Shown: positions 36,437 through 46,133 of the stretch, piece by piece | How positions within the stretch are numbered: position 1 is the first letter of the stretch | How the letters are laid out: every line of letters starts with the position of its first letter | Assembly (NCBI RefSeq): GCF_023015805.1 | Contig: NZ_JALKBA010000004.1 | Coordinates: 1-64,000 of the forward strand | DNA from: Cellulophaga sp. F20128 | GTDB taxonomy: Bacteria > Bacteroidota > Bacteroidia > Flavobacteriales > Flavobacteriaceae | Length of the DNA: 64,000 nt | Reading direction: 5' to 3' | Notes under the pieces: generated by a model | What the model was told of the DNA's origin: nothing | Databases searched by the model: none | Seen by the model: only the letters and a program-made list of their open reading frames with translations | Made by a program: the position numbers and the translations under genes

Positions 36437-36789
36437 ATTAAATATTTTGATTGTTAGATAGTTGGATTTTTTCTAATCTAAATTAATTTAAATGTAGATT
36501 TAAACTTTGAGTTTCAATTTCATACAAGGAACCAATGGCTATTTCTAAGAATCTTCCAAAATCTTTATTGGATTTTCTGGAACAGCTTTCAGAAATATTG
36601 GAAGGAACAGAAACGGATGCCCTTCTTAGCTGATTTGTTAAACCATACTTTTCCGAATCAGGAAAGCTATTGGTGATTCTCTAAATGTCTGCACAAAATT
36701 CCCTACTTAATTACCATATTTGAAGGACTTTGTATCTATGCATATATCTATAAATCTAATTCATCGAACAATCCATATGGCTAAATTGA
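36437..36789. other. Spacer with a possible decayed reading frame
   Basis: The 353-base gap between the pseudouridine synthase and panB has no intact gene. On the plus strand ATG 36535 opens 32 codons (M-A-I-S-K-N-L-P-K-S-L-L-D-F-L-E...) to TGA at 36631-36633, and the same frame reads on for 16 codons past the stop. The composition is protein-like, so it may be a gene remnant, but I recognise no family. Confidence 0.35.
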
Positions 36790-37608
36790 CTAATACTGTT
36801 CTTCTTCATTAGGGAAATCCCTAGTTTTCACATCGGTTACATATTGTGATATGGCTTTTCCCATTTCTTCATAAAGATTCATATACCTTCTTAAAAATCG
36901 AGGATTAAATTCTTTTGTCATTCCCAACAGGTCGTGTATTACTAAAACTTGTCCGTCTACGTCACCGCCAGCTCCAATTCCAATTACAGGGATCGTTAAG
37001 CTTTCGGCTACTTCCTTTGCTAATTTTGCAGGAATTTTCTCCAAGACTATGGCAAAACAGCCTAATTTTTGTAACAATAAAGCATCTTGTTTTAATTTTT
37101 CTGCTTCTTCATCTTCTTTGGCTCTAACTGTATATGTGCCAAATTTGTAAATAGATTGTGGTGTTAATCCTAAGTGTCCCATAACAGGAATACCCGCATT
37201 CAAAATTCTTTTAACAGAATCTTTTATTTCTAAGCCTCCCTCAACTTTAATGGCGTGAGCTCCACTTTCTTTCATTATACGTATAGCAGAACGTAAGGCC
37301 TCCTTTGGATCGCTTTGATAGCTCCCAAAAGGAATATCAACAACTACTAAGGACCTTGAGATTGCTCTAATTACTGAAGATGCATGGTATATCATTTGAT
37401 CTAAGGTAATAGGAAGTGTTGTTTCATGACCAGCCATTACATTACTAGCAGAATCACCAACCAAAATTACATCGATATTGGCATCGTCTATCACCTTTGC
37501 CATAGAATAATCATATGCGGTTAGCATAGAGATACGCTCTCCGTTTCTTTTCATTTCTACGAGCGACTTAACAGTTACTCTTTTGTATTCTTTTTTGGCA
37601 GCTGACAT
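36790..37608 (-). CDS. panB: 3-methyl-2-oxobutanoate hydroxymethyltransferase
   Basis: PanB makes ketopantoate from 2-oxoisovalerate and 5,10-methylene-THF, the first committed step to pantothenate and CoA. The 272-residue TIM-barrel shows T-A-Y-D-Y-S near 30, the metal site [10 protein letters not shown] at 51-60 (GDSLGMV-like in most relatives), D-I-P-F-G-S-Y, K-V-E-G-G-L-E, and G-I-G-A-G near the end. Length is normal. panC and panD are not nearby. It appears monocistronic. Confidence 0.95.
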   Translation of the reverse strand: MSAAKKEYKRVTVKSLVEMKRNGERISMLTAYDYSMAKVIDDANIDVILVGDSASNVMAGHETTLPITLDQMIYHASSVIRAISRSLVVVDIPFGSYQSDPKEALRSAIRIMKESGAHAIKVEGGLEIKDSVKRILNAGIPVMGHLGLTPQSIYKFGTYTVRAKEDEEAEKLKQDALLLQKLGCFAIVLEKIPAKLAKEVAESLTIPVIGIGAGGDVDGQVLVIHDLLGMTKEFNPRFLRRYMNLYEEMGKAISQYVTDVKTRDFPNEEEQY

Positions 37609-37707
37609 TTTAGTTTGTTTTGGTGCGATAAAATTAGGGAAAAAGATTAAGAGTATAAATCTTTATCTCGCTAAAAGAAATTCCATTAATTATGAAAAAT
37701 AACTATA

Positions 37708-38160
37708 ATGAAAATATATCCGTTTTTATTGATAGTTGTGACTTGTATGGGTGTTTTTGCACAAAATGAAGCTGCTGACGTACAAAAAACTATAGAAACT
37801 TTTTTTGAAGGGTTTCATAAACAAGACTCAATTCTGATTAAAAGTACCATCGCTAACACAATGGTATTGCAAACAATCGGCACAGATAAAGAGAACAAAA
37901 CGGTTGTTAGAACCAAGGAATTCCGTGCTTTTTTAGAAAGCATTGCCAGTATTCCACAAACATCTTCTTTTGAAGAAAAAATTAAGAGTTACACCATTAA
38001 AATTGATGGGCCTACGACAAATGTATGGTCAACCTATGAGTTTTGGTACAATGGCGAGTTTAGTCACTGTGGTGTTAATTCTTTCCAGTTATTTAAGGAG
38101 GGTGGTGTGTGGAAAATTATATACCTTACTAATACGCGAAGAAAAATTGGATGCATTTAA
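37708..38160 (+). CDS. Secreted NTF2-like (SnoaL-type) protein
   Basis: The 150-residue product has a signal peptide (about 18 residues, ending VFA-Q) and a single NTF2-like cone fold: V-x-x-T-I-E-T-F-F-E-G-F-H-K-Q-D at the start, then F-R-A-F-L-E-S-I, and V-N-S-F-Q-L-F-K-E-G-G-V-W-K-I at the end. Such domains bind small molecules or, rarely, catalyse isomerisation; the ligand is unknown. It lies alone, divergent from panB and convergent with a small membrane protein gene. Confidence 0.78.
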   Translation: MKIYPFLLIVVTCMGVFAQNEAADVQKTIETFFEGFHKQDSILIKSTIANTMVLQTIGTDKENKTVVRTKEFRAFLESIASIPQTSSFEEKIKSYTIKIDGPTTNVWSTYEFWYNGEFSHCGVNSFQLFKEGGVWKIIYLTNTRRKIGCI

Positions 38161-38167
38161 ATAAACG

Positions 38168-38653
38168 CTAGTTTATATTACCCTTATCCATTTGCTCTTT
38201 TAACTCACCTTTGAGTGCTAGTTGTTGTTCTATTTTAGCTTGTGTTGGTTTTAAGCTAATAAAGTATACAATACAAAGTAGGGCAAGGCCCAAATAGAAC
38301 AAATTTCCTTTTAACAAAGCAATCATAATACAGACAAAGGCTGCACCTTCCGTAAAAGCAAATTTAATTAGGATGGCAGATTGGTATGTTGTTAAACGTT
38401 GTCGCAATGATTTTTTTCCGAGAATAGCGCTTATTTTCTTCCGAAAAAGGAAATTACCAAGGTAGATACTTGCCAATGCAAGGGTTGGGGTAATAATAAA
38501 AAACAAATCATTTGTAGGAAGGATAAAAACCCAATCTGTAAATTGAAAATAAGCAATGGCAGAGAATACCAATAAACCGCCAATAAATGCAATATGTATA
38601 ATGGTTATGGTTTGTAAAAAACTTTTAAAAGTTAATTCATTGCGATCTGCCAT
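38168..38653 (-). CDS. Small membrane protein, four predicted spans
   Basis: The 161-residue protein has about four hydrophobic segments (around 14-34, 44-66, 92-112 and 118-135) separated by short basic loops (R-K-K-I-S-A-I-L-G-K-K-S-L-R-Q-R) and a charged C-terminal tail. I recognise no family beyond 'flavobacterial conserved membrane protein'. It starts 12 bases after the CocE-type hydrolase gene, which itself follows sdaA by 27 bases, so it is likely the last gene of that operon. Confidence 0.65.
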   Translation of the reverse strand: MADRNELTFKSFLQTITIIHIAFIGGLLVFSAIAYFQFTDWVFILPTNDLFFIITPTLALASIYLGNFLFRKKISAILGKKSLRQRLTTYQSAILIKFAFTEGAAFVCIMIALLKGNLFYLGLALLCIVYFISLKPTQAKIEQQLALKGELKEQMDKGNIN

Positions 38654-38665
38654 TGCTTGTTTTTT

Positions 38666-40534
38666 TTATTTTGTTATTGCCTCAAGGAGTGCTTCTTCTC
38701 CATTAACAATAGGAAGTGTTAACTTTGTTTTGTTGGTATCTATAGTTAGTTCCGTACCTGGTTTAGGCAATAGTGTGAACTCACTATCACTAGAAAAAAT
38801 CAACAGACCTATTTGTTGTCCGGCTGGAATTATTTGATCATCTGGTTGTAATTCAAAAGTTACTTCATAAAACTTACCAGGTTTCAATGGTTTACTTTTT
38901 GTTATCGACTTATGGTTTTGAGGATCGGCCCATCCGCGTGTGATAATGTTTTCTGTGATTTTGGCATCACCCTCCGTATTCCATGGTAAAGAAACCAACC
39001 AAACAGATAGGTTGGCGGCTGGTTTACTACTTGCTAGTTTAATTGTAATTTCGGCAGTTCCAGAAATATGAACATCTTTCGTTAGGGTTGGGGTTACATA
39101 CAACAGCCTATGTTCAGAACTATGTGCTTGTGCCAATTCTGAACCAGAAAAATTATAATCGTCTTGGAGTGTTTCTGTGGATTTGTTCTTGATTTCTTTA
39201 GCTGTCAATTGCCCAATATTTGGCGCTCCATTTTGCAGATGTAGTACCACCGGTTGGGCTTTTGGATTGGGATATTCATCATAAGCAGTAGGATTGTCTC
39301 TTTCGTCATCTTCTCGTACAATCCATGCTTTTTTGTCCTTTTCCACCCCATTTTCAATTCCGTGTAGGTAATGGGTAAACCATCTGTTCATTAGGGTCAT
39401 TGGTGGTGGACCTCCATGGCCATTTTGATGGTAATAAATTTGTGTCGGTAGGCCTTTTTCACTTGCAGCCTTATATATTCTATAACTGTGTTCTGGCATT
39501 ACATTCCAATCATTAAAACCGTGCGACATTAACAAGGCGGCTTTCATAGGTTTCATTTGGTTTAGGTAATCACGACCGGCCCAAAATTCATTGAAATCAC
39601 CGGTTAATCTGTCCATCCCATTCACCATTTCTGTATCTCTAACAACTGCATTGTTATGAGCGCGTTTACTTTGGTCACCGCTATGAATAAAATCATACAA
39701 TACATCTATATCTTCTCCCAAATAGCCGCCAGGACTTCTTACCAACCCATTGGAACGGTAATAATGGTAATACGATGTATTGGGTGCAATAGGAATTATA
39801 GCTTCCAGGCCTTCTACGCCTGTTGTCGCTGCGGCCAATGGGATGGTTCCGTTGTATGAAGTCCCTGTCATCCCTACTTTTCCAGTAGACCAAAAGGCTT
39901 CAACTTTATCCGAGCCTGTTGGAGATGTAAATCCTTTACCACGACCACAAAGCCAATCGATAACCGCTTTTGGAGCTAAGGATTCATTGGCGCCGCCAAC
40001 TGTTGGTGCTCCTTGAGAAAACCCAGTTCCAGGAGAGGAGGAGTGCACTACGATATACCCTCTTGGGACCCATTTTTTAATATGTGAGTTCGAGATAATT
40101 GGTCGCTCTCCTCTGCGAACAACTTCTACATGCGTACGTGGCCTAGGGGCTGCTGCCCCTAATTCATGTTTAACATCCCAAAAAAGCCCATCAGCATTCC
40201 CAGCTGTACCAGCAAAATAAGGGCTAGAAACGTAAATAACAGGAAGTTTTAAGCCTTCTGTATTTGTTTGTTCTGGTCTTGTTACGGCAACATGAACGCG
40301 GTCTAATTTGCCATCACCATCAGTATCAAAGCTGGTTTCTACAAAAAGATCGTGACGTATCCATTTTTCTGAATCATTAAATCCTGCTACTATTTGTGCT
40401 TCTCCATCTTTAAAAATGGGAATGGACTTTTCATTTTGTGCATAACTTCCAATAGCAAGTAAAAAAATACATAGGGAGCTTACTATTTTTAAGGAGGGTA
40501 CTACTTTTAATTTTGCACTAATTCTGTTTTTCAT
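38666..40534 (-). CDS. CocE/NonD family hydrolase (Xaa-Pro dipeptidyl-peptidase-like)
   Basis: The 622-residue secreted protein (signal peptide of about 32 residues, ending GSYAQ) has the X-Pro dipeptidyl-peptidase S15 fold. Nucleophile S226 lies in GMTGTSYNG; the acidic and His residues of the triad come later (N-H of Y-H-Q-N-G-H-G-G-P-P fits the His). The C-terminal jelly-roll (about 430-600) matches PepX_C. It should cleave Xaa-Pro dipeptides or hydrolyse an acyl group outside the cell; CocE-like acylase activity cannot be ruled out. It follows sdaA by 27 bases. Confidence 0.88.
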   Translation of the reverse strand: MKNRISAKLKVVPSLKIVSSLCIFLLAIGSYAQNEKSIPIFKDGEAQIVAGFNDSEKWIRHDLFVETSFDTDGDGKLDRVHVAVTRPEQTNTEGLKLPVIYVSSPYFAGTAGNADGLFWDVKHELGAAAPRPRTHVEVVRRGERPIISNSHIKKWVPRGYIVVHSSSPGTGFSQGAPTVGGANESLAPKAVIDWLCGRGKGFTSPTGSDKVEAFWSTGKVGMTGTSYNGTIPLAAATTGVEGLEAIIPIAPNTSYYHYYRSNGLVRSPGGYLGEDIDVLYDFIHSGDQSKRAHNNAVVRDTEMVNGMDRLTGDFNEFWAGRDYLNQMKPMKAALLMSHGFNDWNVMPEHSYRIYKAASEKGLPTQIYYHQNGHGGPPPMTLMNRWFTHYLHGIENGVEKDKKAWIVREDDERDNPTAYDEYPNPKAQPVVLHLQNGAPNIGQLTAKEIKNKSTETLQDDYNFSGSELAQAHSSEHRLLYVTPTLTKDVHISGTAEITIKLASSKPAANLSVWLVSLPWNTEGDAKITENIITRGWADPQNHKSITKSKPLKPGKFYEVTFELQPDDQIIPAGQQIGLLIFSSDSEFTLLPKPGTELTIDTNKTKLTLPIVNGEEALLEAITK

Positions 40535-40561
40535 AATGGTAATTTTAATATAGATCTACTT

Positions 40562-41986
40562 TTAACAATCACTGAGGAATACACCAATGGCAAGTCCGCC
40601 AGTTGATGTTTCTTTGTACTTAGAATTCATATCCTTTGCAGTTTCCCACATCGTATTAATTACTTTGTCTAGAGGCACTTTTACATTTTTTGGATCGGTA
40701 TCTAGCGCTAGTTCAGCCGCGCTAATAGCTTTAATGGCACCAAATGAATTTCGTTCAATACATGGTATTTGTACCAAACCACCTATTGGGTCACAGGTTA
40801 ATCCAAGATGGTGTTCCATAGCTATTTCAGCTGCAATCAACACCTGTTCTGCTGTGCCTCCAAGTAATTCTGTTAGAGCCCCTGCTGCCATAGCTGATGA
40901 CACCCCTATTTCTGCCTGACAACCACCCATTGCCGCAGAGATTGTTGCCCCTTTTTTAAAGAGACTGCCAATTTCGCCGGCTACTAATAAGAATTTTTTT
41001 ATGTCTTTAAAATCAGCCGAATGATTTTCTATGACCATATAATACATTAGTACCGCAGGAATAACACCTGCACTTCCATTGGTAGGAGCGGTGACAACAC
41101 GGCCTAATGATGCGTTTACTTCGTTTACGCTTAGGGCAAAACAACTTACCCATTTTAAAATTTGTCTAAATTTAACCTCTGTTTTCCGAATGGTTTCCAA
41201 CCATTCTTGAGGAGAATTATAGGAAAAATCTCCAATTAATTTTTCATGAATATCAAAGGCACGCCTATGCACATTTAAACCGCCTGGTAATGTGCCTTGG
41301 GTATGACAGCCAATATGCATACATTCTAGCATTGTTTCCCATATGGCCTTTAGTTGGGTGTCTATTTCCTCATGACTTCGTAAAGACAATTCATTTTCCA
41401 AGACAATTTCAGAAATGGATTTATTTTCTGTTGTGCAGTGTTCCAATAGAATACGGCCTGAATCTGTCGGAAATGGAAAGGTTTTAAATACTTGAATATT
41501 TTCTTTTGCATTTACACGTTCTTCTGTAACCACAAAGCCACCTCCAATGGAATAAAAAGTTTCTTCATAACAAGTATTGTCTTGTAAGGTGGCAGAAAAT
41601 TTAATTCCGTTTGCATGGAAGGGTAAGGATGTTTTTAAAAAAATAATATTTTCAGTAGGAATATAAGGTATTGCATGATTTCCTAGGAGGAAAAGTGTTT
41701 TATTTTGTTTGATACCATCTATAATAGTACCGATGTTTTCTACCTGCATAGTAACGGGGTCTTCCCCAGAAAGACCTAGCATTACTGCAACATCGGTTGC
41801 GTGGCCTTTCCCTGTTAACGAAAGAGAACCATATAACTCGGTTTGTATTGTTTTTATACTGCTAATTGGGTGTGTTTGTTGTAATTCTAGCAAAAAACGC
41901 TGGGCAGCTCGCCATGGGCCAAGGGTGTGTGAGCTCGATGGTCCAACACCAATTTTAAGCATATCAAAAATACTAATACATTCCAT
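40562..41986 (-). CDS. sdaA: L-serine ammonia-lyase (iron-sulfur, single chain)
   Basis: The enzyme deaminates L-serine to pyruvate and ammonia through a [4Fe-4S] cluster. The 474 residues join the beta part (N-terminal, [13 protein letters not shown]) and the alpha part ([12 protein letters not shown]). Cysteines suited to the cluster are in MGGCQAEIG and in [12 protein letters not shown] near the end. This is the E. coli SdaA-like type rather than the two-chain Gram-positive type. It is the first gene of an operon with a secreted peptidase and a small membrane protein. Confidence 0.95.
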   Translation of the reverse strand: MECISIFDMLKIGVGPSSSHTLGPWRAAQRFLLELQQTHPISSIKTIQTELYGSLSLTGKGHATDVAVMLGLSGEDPVTMQVENIGTIIDGIKQNKTLFLLGNHAIPYIPTENIIFLKTSLPFHANGIKFSATLQDNTCYEETFYSIGGGFVVTEERVNAKENIQVFKTFPFPTDSGRILLEHCTTENKSISEIVLENELSLRSHEEIDTQLKAIWETMLECMHIGCHTQGTLPGGLNVHRRAFDIHEKLIGDFSYNSPQEWLETIRKTEVKFRQILKWVSCFALSVNEVNASLGRVVTAPTNGSAGVIPAVLMYYMVIENHSADFKDIKKFLLVAGEIGSLFKKGATISAAMGGCQAEIGVSSAMAAGALTELLGGTAEQVLIAAEIAMEHHLGLTCDPIGGLVQIPCIERNSFGAIKAISAAELALDTDPKNVKVPLDKVINTMWETAKDMNSKYKETSTGGLAIGVFLSDC

Positions 41987-42118
41987 GTACGAAAACGTTA
42001 TATTAAAAGAGACAAAGATACATTTTGGAATGGTATTTTATAATTTTTTGCGGGATTAGTTTTAGATGTCAGTTTCTAGTTTTATTGGATATCTACAGAA
42101 AAATATAGAAATATCAAC

Positions 42119-42159
42119 TGCCACCTTGTCATATTTTGTACCCTTGGCATATTGTTTGT
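42119..42159 (+). promoter_or_regulatory. dnaK upstream repeat and sigma-54-like promoter
   Basis: TGCCA-CCT-TGTCA at 42119-42131 is an imperfect inverted repeat. Twelve bases on, TTGGCA (42144-42149), N6, TTGT (42156-42159) matches the sigma-54 -24/-12 pattern with GG and GT 12 bases apart (consensus GC). The predicted start, about 42171, leaves 41 bases to the ATG. The layout matches that before clpB. Confidence 0.5.
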
Positions 42160-42211
42160 CATTTCACAGTAAAACAAAAAACAAAAAGTTAATTTATTTA
42201 AGTAATATAAT

Positions 42212-44119
42212 ATGAGTAAAATTATTGGTATAGATTTAGGAACAACCAACTCTTGTGTTTCTGTAATGGAGGGTAACGAAGCGGTTGTAATTCCAAACGC
42301 AGAAGGTAAGAGAACAACGCCATCTGTAATTGCATTTGTAGAAGGTGGTGAAATTAAAGTTGGTGACCCTGCAAAAAGACAGGCCGTTACTAATCCTACT
42401 AAAACCATATATTCTATAAAACGTTTTATGGGTAATAAGTATTCGGAGTCTAGTAAAGAGGCTAAAAGAGTACCTTATAAGGTTGTAAAAGGAGATAACG
42501 ATACACCTAGAGTTGATATAGATGGTCGTTTATACTCGCCACAAGAACTATCTGCAATGATTCTTCAAAAAATGAAGAAAACCGCAGAAGATTATCTTGG
42601 GCAAGATGTAACTAGAGCTGTAATTACAGTTCCAGCATACTTTAATGATGCACAAAGACAAGCTACAAAAGAAGCTGGTGAAATTGCAGGACTTACAGTA
42701 GAACGTATTATAAATGAGCCTACCGCTGCATCTTTAGCTTACGGTATGGATAAAAAAGATACGGATCAAAAAATAGTAGTATTTGATTTTGGTGGTGGTA
42801 CGCATGATGTATCTATCTTAGAATTAGGTGATGGTGTTTTTGAAGTATTAGCTACAGATGGGGATACTCATTTAGGTGGTGATGATGTTGATCAAAAAAT
42901 CATTGATTGGTTGGCTGATGAATTTAAAAGTGAAGAAAGTATAGATTTGCGTGATGATGCTATGGCATTACAACGTTTACGTGAAGCTGCTGAAAAAGCG
43001 AAGATAGAATTATCTTCTTCAGCAACAACTGAAATTAACTTGCCATATGTAACAGCTACGGCTTCTGGTCCTAAGCACTTGGTTCGTTCACTTACATTGG
43101 CGAAGTTTAACCAATTGATTGACGATTTAGTTAAAAGAACAATAGAGCCATGTCAGACTGCTTTAAAAGCAGCAGGATTGTCTAAGAGCGATATTGATGA
43201 GATTATTTTGGTAGGTGGTTCTACAAGAATACCAGCAGTACAGGAAGCTGTAGAGAAATTCTTCGGTAAAAAACCATCCAAAGGTGTAAACCCTGATGAA
43301 GTTGTAGCTGTAGGTGCTGCAATTCAAGGTGGTGTATTAACCGGTGATGTAAAAGATGTATTGTTATTAGATGTTACGCCATTATCTTTAGGTATTGAAA
43401 CTATGGGTGGGGTAATGACAAAGTTGATCGAATCAAATACAACGATTCCAACTAAGAAATCGCAAGTATTCTCAACGGCAGCAGACAATCAGCCATCAGT
43501 GGAAATTCATGTTTTACAAGGTGAAAGACCAATGGCAGCGGATAACAAAAATATTGGACGTTTTCATTTAGATGGTATTCCACCAGCACAAAGAGGAACA
43601 CCACAAATTGAAGTAACTTTTGATATTGATGCTAATGGTATTATTAAAGTATCTGCAACGGATAAGGCTACAAACAAATCGCAGGATATTAGAATTGAAG
43701 CTTCATCTGGATTAACAGAAGAAGAAATCAAGAAAATGAAGGCAGAAGCAGAAGCGAATGCTGAATCTGATAAAAAAGCGAAAGAAACTGCTGATAAGTT
43801 GAATGAGGCTGACGGAATGATTTTCCAAACCGAAAAACAACTTAAAGAATTTGGTGATAAGATTTCTGATGATAAGAAAAAGCCAGTTGAAGAGGCTTTA
43901 GAGGAATTGAAGAAAGCTTATGAAACTAAAGATTTAGCAGTAATCACTCCAGCTTTAGACAAGATTAATGAAGCTTGGAAAGTAGCTTCAGAAGAAATGT
44001 ACAAGGCACAAGCCGATGCAGCCCAGGCAGATCCATCTGCAAATGGTGAAGCAGCAGCTGGTGATACCGCTAAAGAAGGTGATGATGTAGAAGATGTAGA
44101 TTTTGAAGAAGTAAAATAA
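42212..44119 (+). CDS. dnaK: Chaperone DnaK (Hsp70)
   Basis: DnaK is the general Hsp70 chaperone; it works with DnaJ, GrpE and ClpB. The 635-residue protein has [16 protein letters not shown] at 5-20, the phosphate-2 motif [11 protein letters not shown] (most relatives have T-F-D-V-S), [18 protein letters not shown], the linker [11 protein letters not shown], and ends with E-D-V-D-F-E-E-V-K, the usual C-terminus. Length is normal. It is not followed by dnaJ; a terminator ends the transcript. The upstream element is described separately. Confidence 0.98.
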   Translation: MSKIIGIDLGTTNSCVSVMEGNEAVVIPNAEGKRTTPSVIAFVEGGEIKVGDPAKRQAVTNPTKTIYSIKRFMGNKYSESSKEAKRVPYKVVKGDNDTPRVDIDGRLYSPQELSAMILQKMKKTAEDYLGQDVTRAVITVPAYFNDAQRQATKEAGEIAGLTVERIINEPTAASLAYGMDKKDTDQKIVVFDFGGGTHDVSILELGDGVFEVLATDGDTHLGGDDVDQKIIDWLADEFKSEESIDLRDDAMALQRLREAAEKAKIELSSSATTEINLPYVTATASGPKHLVRSLTLAKFNQLIDDLVKRTIEPCQTALKAAGLSKSDIDEIILVGGSTRIPAVQEAVEKFFGKKPSKGVNPDEVVAVGAAIQGGVLTGDVKDVLLLDVTPLSLGIETMGGVMTKLIESNTTIPTKKSQVFSTAADNQPSVEIHVLQGERPMAADNKNIGRFHLDGIPPAQRGTPQIEVTFDIDANGIIKVSATDKATNKSQDIRIEASSGLTEEEIKKMKAEAEANAESDKKAKETADKLNEADGMIFQTEKQLKEFGDKISDDKKKPVEEALEELKKAYETKDLAVITPALDKINEAWKVASEEMYKAQADAAQADPSANGEAAAGDTAKEGDDVEDVDFEEVK

Positions 44120-44139
44120 GACTTCCTTATAAGAATGAT

Positions 44140-44175
44140 AAAATCCCATTGAAAATTAATTTTCAATGGGATTTT
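44140..44175. terminator. Terminator between dnaK and the convergent phosphoesterase gene
   Basis: A perfect 36-base palindrome (AAAATCCCATTGAAAATT and its complement) with no unpaired loop beyond the AATT turn, ending in T runs. It can serve both directions. Confidence 0.9.
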
Positions 44176-44193
44176 TCTTTGGTATAGATACCC

Positions 44194-45087
44194 TTATTTA
44201 ATTTTTAGCCTTCTGGATTTTTCCCGACCATAGCCGGTAATAAAAATGGAATCCTTGGTAATGGTCGCTGTGGAAAATGCCGTACTCTTTTCTGTGTCTA
44301 CCATTCCTTTAAAGGTTAAGTGATGAACTCCGTTTTTTTCTTCATAAGCTCCATGATGGTTGTGACCATTGAAGTAGAATTTTACTTGCTCGTAGTTATC
44401 AATTAACTGTAATAGCTGTTTGTAATTCCAAAGATTATGAACTTCCCCTTCTTTTACAGCAGGAAAGTGGCAATAAAAGCCAACCTTTTCATTTTGAACA
44501 ACGGCTATTTCTAATTCTTCTTTTACCCAATTTAACTGGGCTAAACTAATACCGCCATTCCAAGTTTGTAAATTAGGAATTTTTTTATCCTTGAGTTCAT
44601 TAAAAAGGGAGTCGGTTTGTTGTCTTTTTTTATCCGAAATAGCACCGTAAAAACTAAGGTCATTTCCATCTAGGACAATAAAACGCCAGTTATTTTTTAA
44701 AAAACTATAATACCTACTTTTTAACCCCATTTTTCCTGGTACCAATTTCTTTAAAGAATCGGCAACACTAAAGTCGTGATTTCCTAAAACCTGTTGTTTT
44801 TTAGAGGTAAGCCTATTCCAAATGGGAAGTACACTATCAAAACTTTCATAATCACGGTCAATAAAATCTCCTAAGTGAATGGTGTACGCCAATTCTTTGG
44901 TGTTTAATGTATCAACGGCAGTTTTAAGTTTTGCTAGGGATCCCGTATAAAACCGGGTATTTGAAGCATCACAATTGCAGTATTGACAATCGGCTATTAT
45001 GCCTATTTCAAAGGCTGTTTCAATGTTCTTTTTGGTGTTTGTTTTACATCCAATACAGAGCAAAATAAGAAGTATTATGTTTTTCAT
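44194..45087 (-). CDS. ADPRM-like metallophosphoesterase lipoprotein
   Basis: The 297-residue protein follows the Mn-dependent ADP-ribose/CDP-alcohol diphosphatase (ADPRM) family in detail. It has the metal motif I-A-D-C-Q-Y (D33, Q35), GDFIDR at 73-78, GNHD at 102-105, Y-Y-S-F then F-I-V-L-D-G-N-D, N-G-G-I-S-L-A-Q-L, and G-H-N-H-H-G followed by H-H-L-T-F-K-G-M near 242-260. The family hydrolyses ADP-ribose, CDP-choline or cyclic ADP-ribose; the substrate here is unproven. Unlike animal members it begins with a lipoprotein signal (lipobox CIGC, Cys 14), so it works outside the cytoplasm. It stands alone, convergent with dnaK. Confidence 0.85.
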   Translation of the reverse strand: MKNIILLILLCIGCKTNTKKNIETAFEIGIIADCQYCNCDASNTRFYTGSLAKLKTAVDTLNTKELAYTIHLGDFIDRDYESFDSVLPIWNRLTSKKQQVLGNHDFSVADSLKKLVPGKMGLKSRYYSFLKNNWRFIVLDGNDLSFYGAISDKKRQQTDSLFNELKDKKIPNLQTWNGGISLAQLNWVKEELEIAVVQNEKVGFYCHFPAVKEGEVHNLWNYKQLLQLIDNYEQVKFYFNGHNHHGAYEEKNGVHHLTFKGMVDTEKSTAFSTATITKDSIFITGYGREKSRRLKIK

Positions 45088-45113
45088 TTTTAATTTTGTT
45101 TAACGATACAATA

Positions 45114-45186
45114 TTGTTGTACCAATGTATTTTTATGTAATTTTGGGATGTATTTTGTTCCCTATAAATATAATACCCTAATTTTG
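45114..45186 (+). promoter_or_regulatory. Two tandem Bacteroidota-type promoters
   Basis: Upstream copy: TTG 45114-45116 (or 45117-45119), N18-21, TAATTTTG 45138-45145. Downstream copy: TTG 45155-45157, N21, TAATTTTG 45179-45186. The second lies only four bases before the ATG at 45191, so a transcript from it would be essentially leaderless. Confidence 0.5.
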
Positions 45187-45190
45187 TAGT

Positions 45191-46129
45191 ATGATAAAAA
45201 ACAGACATTTTTTCTATACCTTTTGCTATATCTTAATTTTTGCTTTGCCTGTTTCTTTGGTAGGCCAGGAACCACATATTCTCACTGTTTCAGATTTTGA
45301 TTTAATAGGAAATGTAAAAAAGTGTACCGTAATTACAAATTATGGGAAAGAAGAATTTAATTTTAATGCTGAAGGTCAACTTACTAAGTCTGTTACCCGT
45401 TATACTGATGAAGATTATAGTATAACCTACTATAAGTATAGCGGCAATGAGATTTTAGAAAAGCGTTTAGAAAATTACAGAGAAGGTGTGTTCGATAAAA
45501 GTACATCCATAGCGCACTTTTATGCAATTGACACCACGGGGAACAAACGGATTACTGAAAAGATCATTACCTACGGGAAAAGGTTTTTAGATCAATATGA
45601 ATATAGGTACGACTCTATCAATAGACTGGTTAATATAAAACGTATTAATGATGAGGAAATAGATGAAACCGCAATTGTTTATGAAGAAAAGACAGATGAA
45701 ACATTGCAATCCTATGTCTTTAATGGGTTGCTTGTAAAGTCTATTCGGACGTATTTAAAGAAAAACCAAGCGAAGGAAAAATTAAAATACATCCTTACAA
45801 AAGAATTTTCTAAAGGCAGTCCTATAAAGGCAGAAGAGCTTGTCTATAGGGAAGATGGCACTTTGTTTTCTAAAGAATATTTTGGAACAGACGAATATGA
45901 CACCAAGTTTATTTCCGATAAGAAGGAATTTTACACCTATAGGGAAGACAAAGCTGTTGTTGATAAGATACAGGTGAAAACTAAAAAAAATAGTTATGAG
46001 GTTTCCTATTTGCATCAGTTTGATGGAGACCATGGCAACTGGATAAAACAAGTGATTTCTCCAGATAACACCTATACAACTAGAAAAATAGAATATTATC
46101 CATCCCAAGAAAAACCATTAGAAGAGTAA
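45191..46129 (+). CDS. Secreted protein of unknown function
   Basis: I recognise no named family. The 312-residue protein has a signal peptide (about 25 residues, ending SLVGQ) and a body of repeating short beta strands with a Y-x-Y pattern (Y-T-D-E-D-Y-S-I-T-Y-Y-K-Y, E-Y-R-Y-D-S-I-N-R-L-V-N-I), resembling the Y-D repeats of RHS/YD-like proteins, although shorter. It is probably periplasmic or surface-exposed. The start at ATG 45191 is the only one that preserves the signal peptide. Confidence 0.65.
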   Translation: MIKNRHFFYTFCYILIFALPVSLVGQEPHILTVSDFDLIGNVKKCTVITNYGKEEFNFNAEGQLTKSVTRYTDEDYSITYYKYSGNEILEKRLENYREGVFDKSTSIAHFYAIDTTGNKRITEKIITYGKRFLDQYEYRYDSINRLVNIKRINDEEIDETAIVYEEKTDETLQSYVFNGLLVKSIRTYLKKNQAKEKLKYILTKEFSKGSPIKAEELVYREDGTLFSKEYFGTDEYDTKFISDKKEFYTYREDKAVVDKIQVKTKKNSYEVSYLHQFDGDHGNWIKQVISPDNTYTTRKIEYYPSQEKPLEE

Positions 46130-46133
46130 GTAC

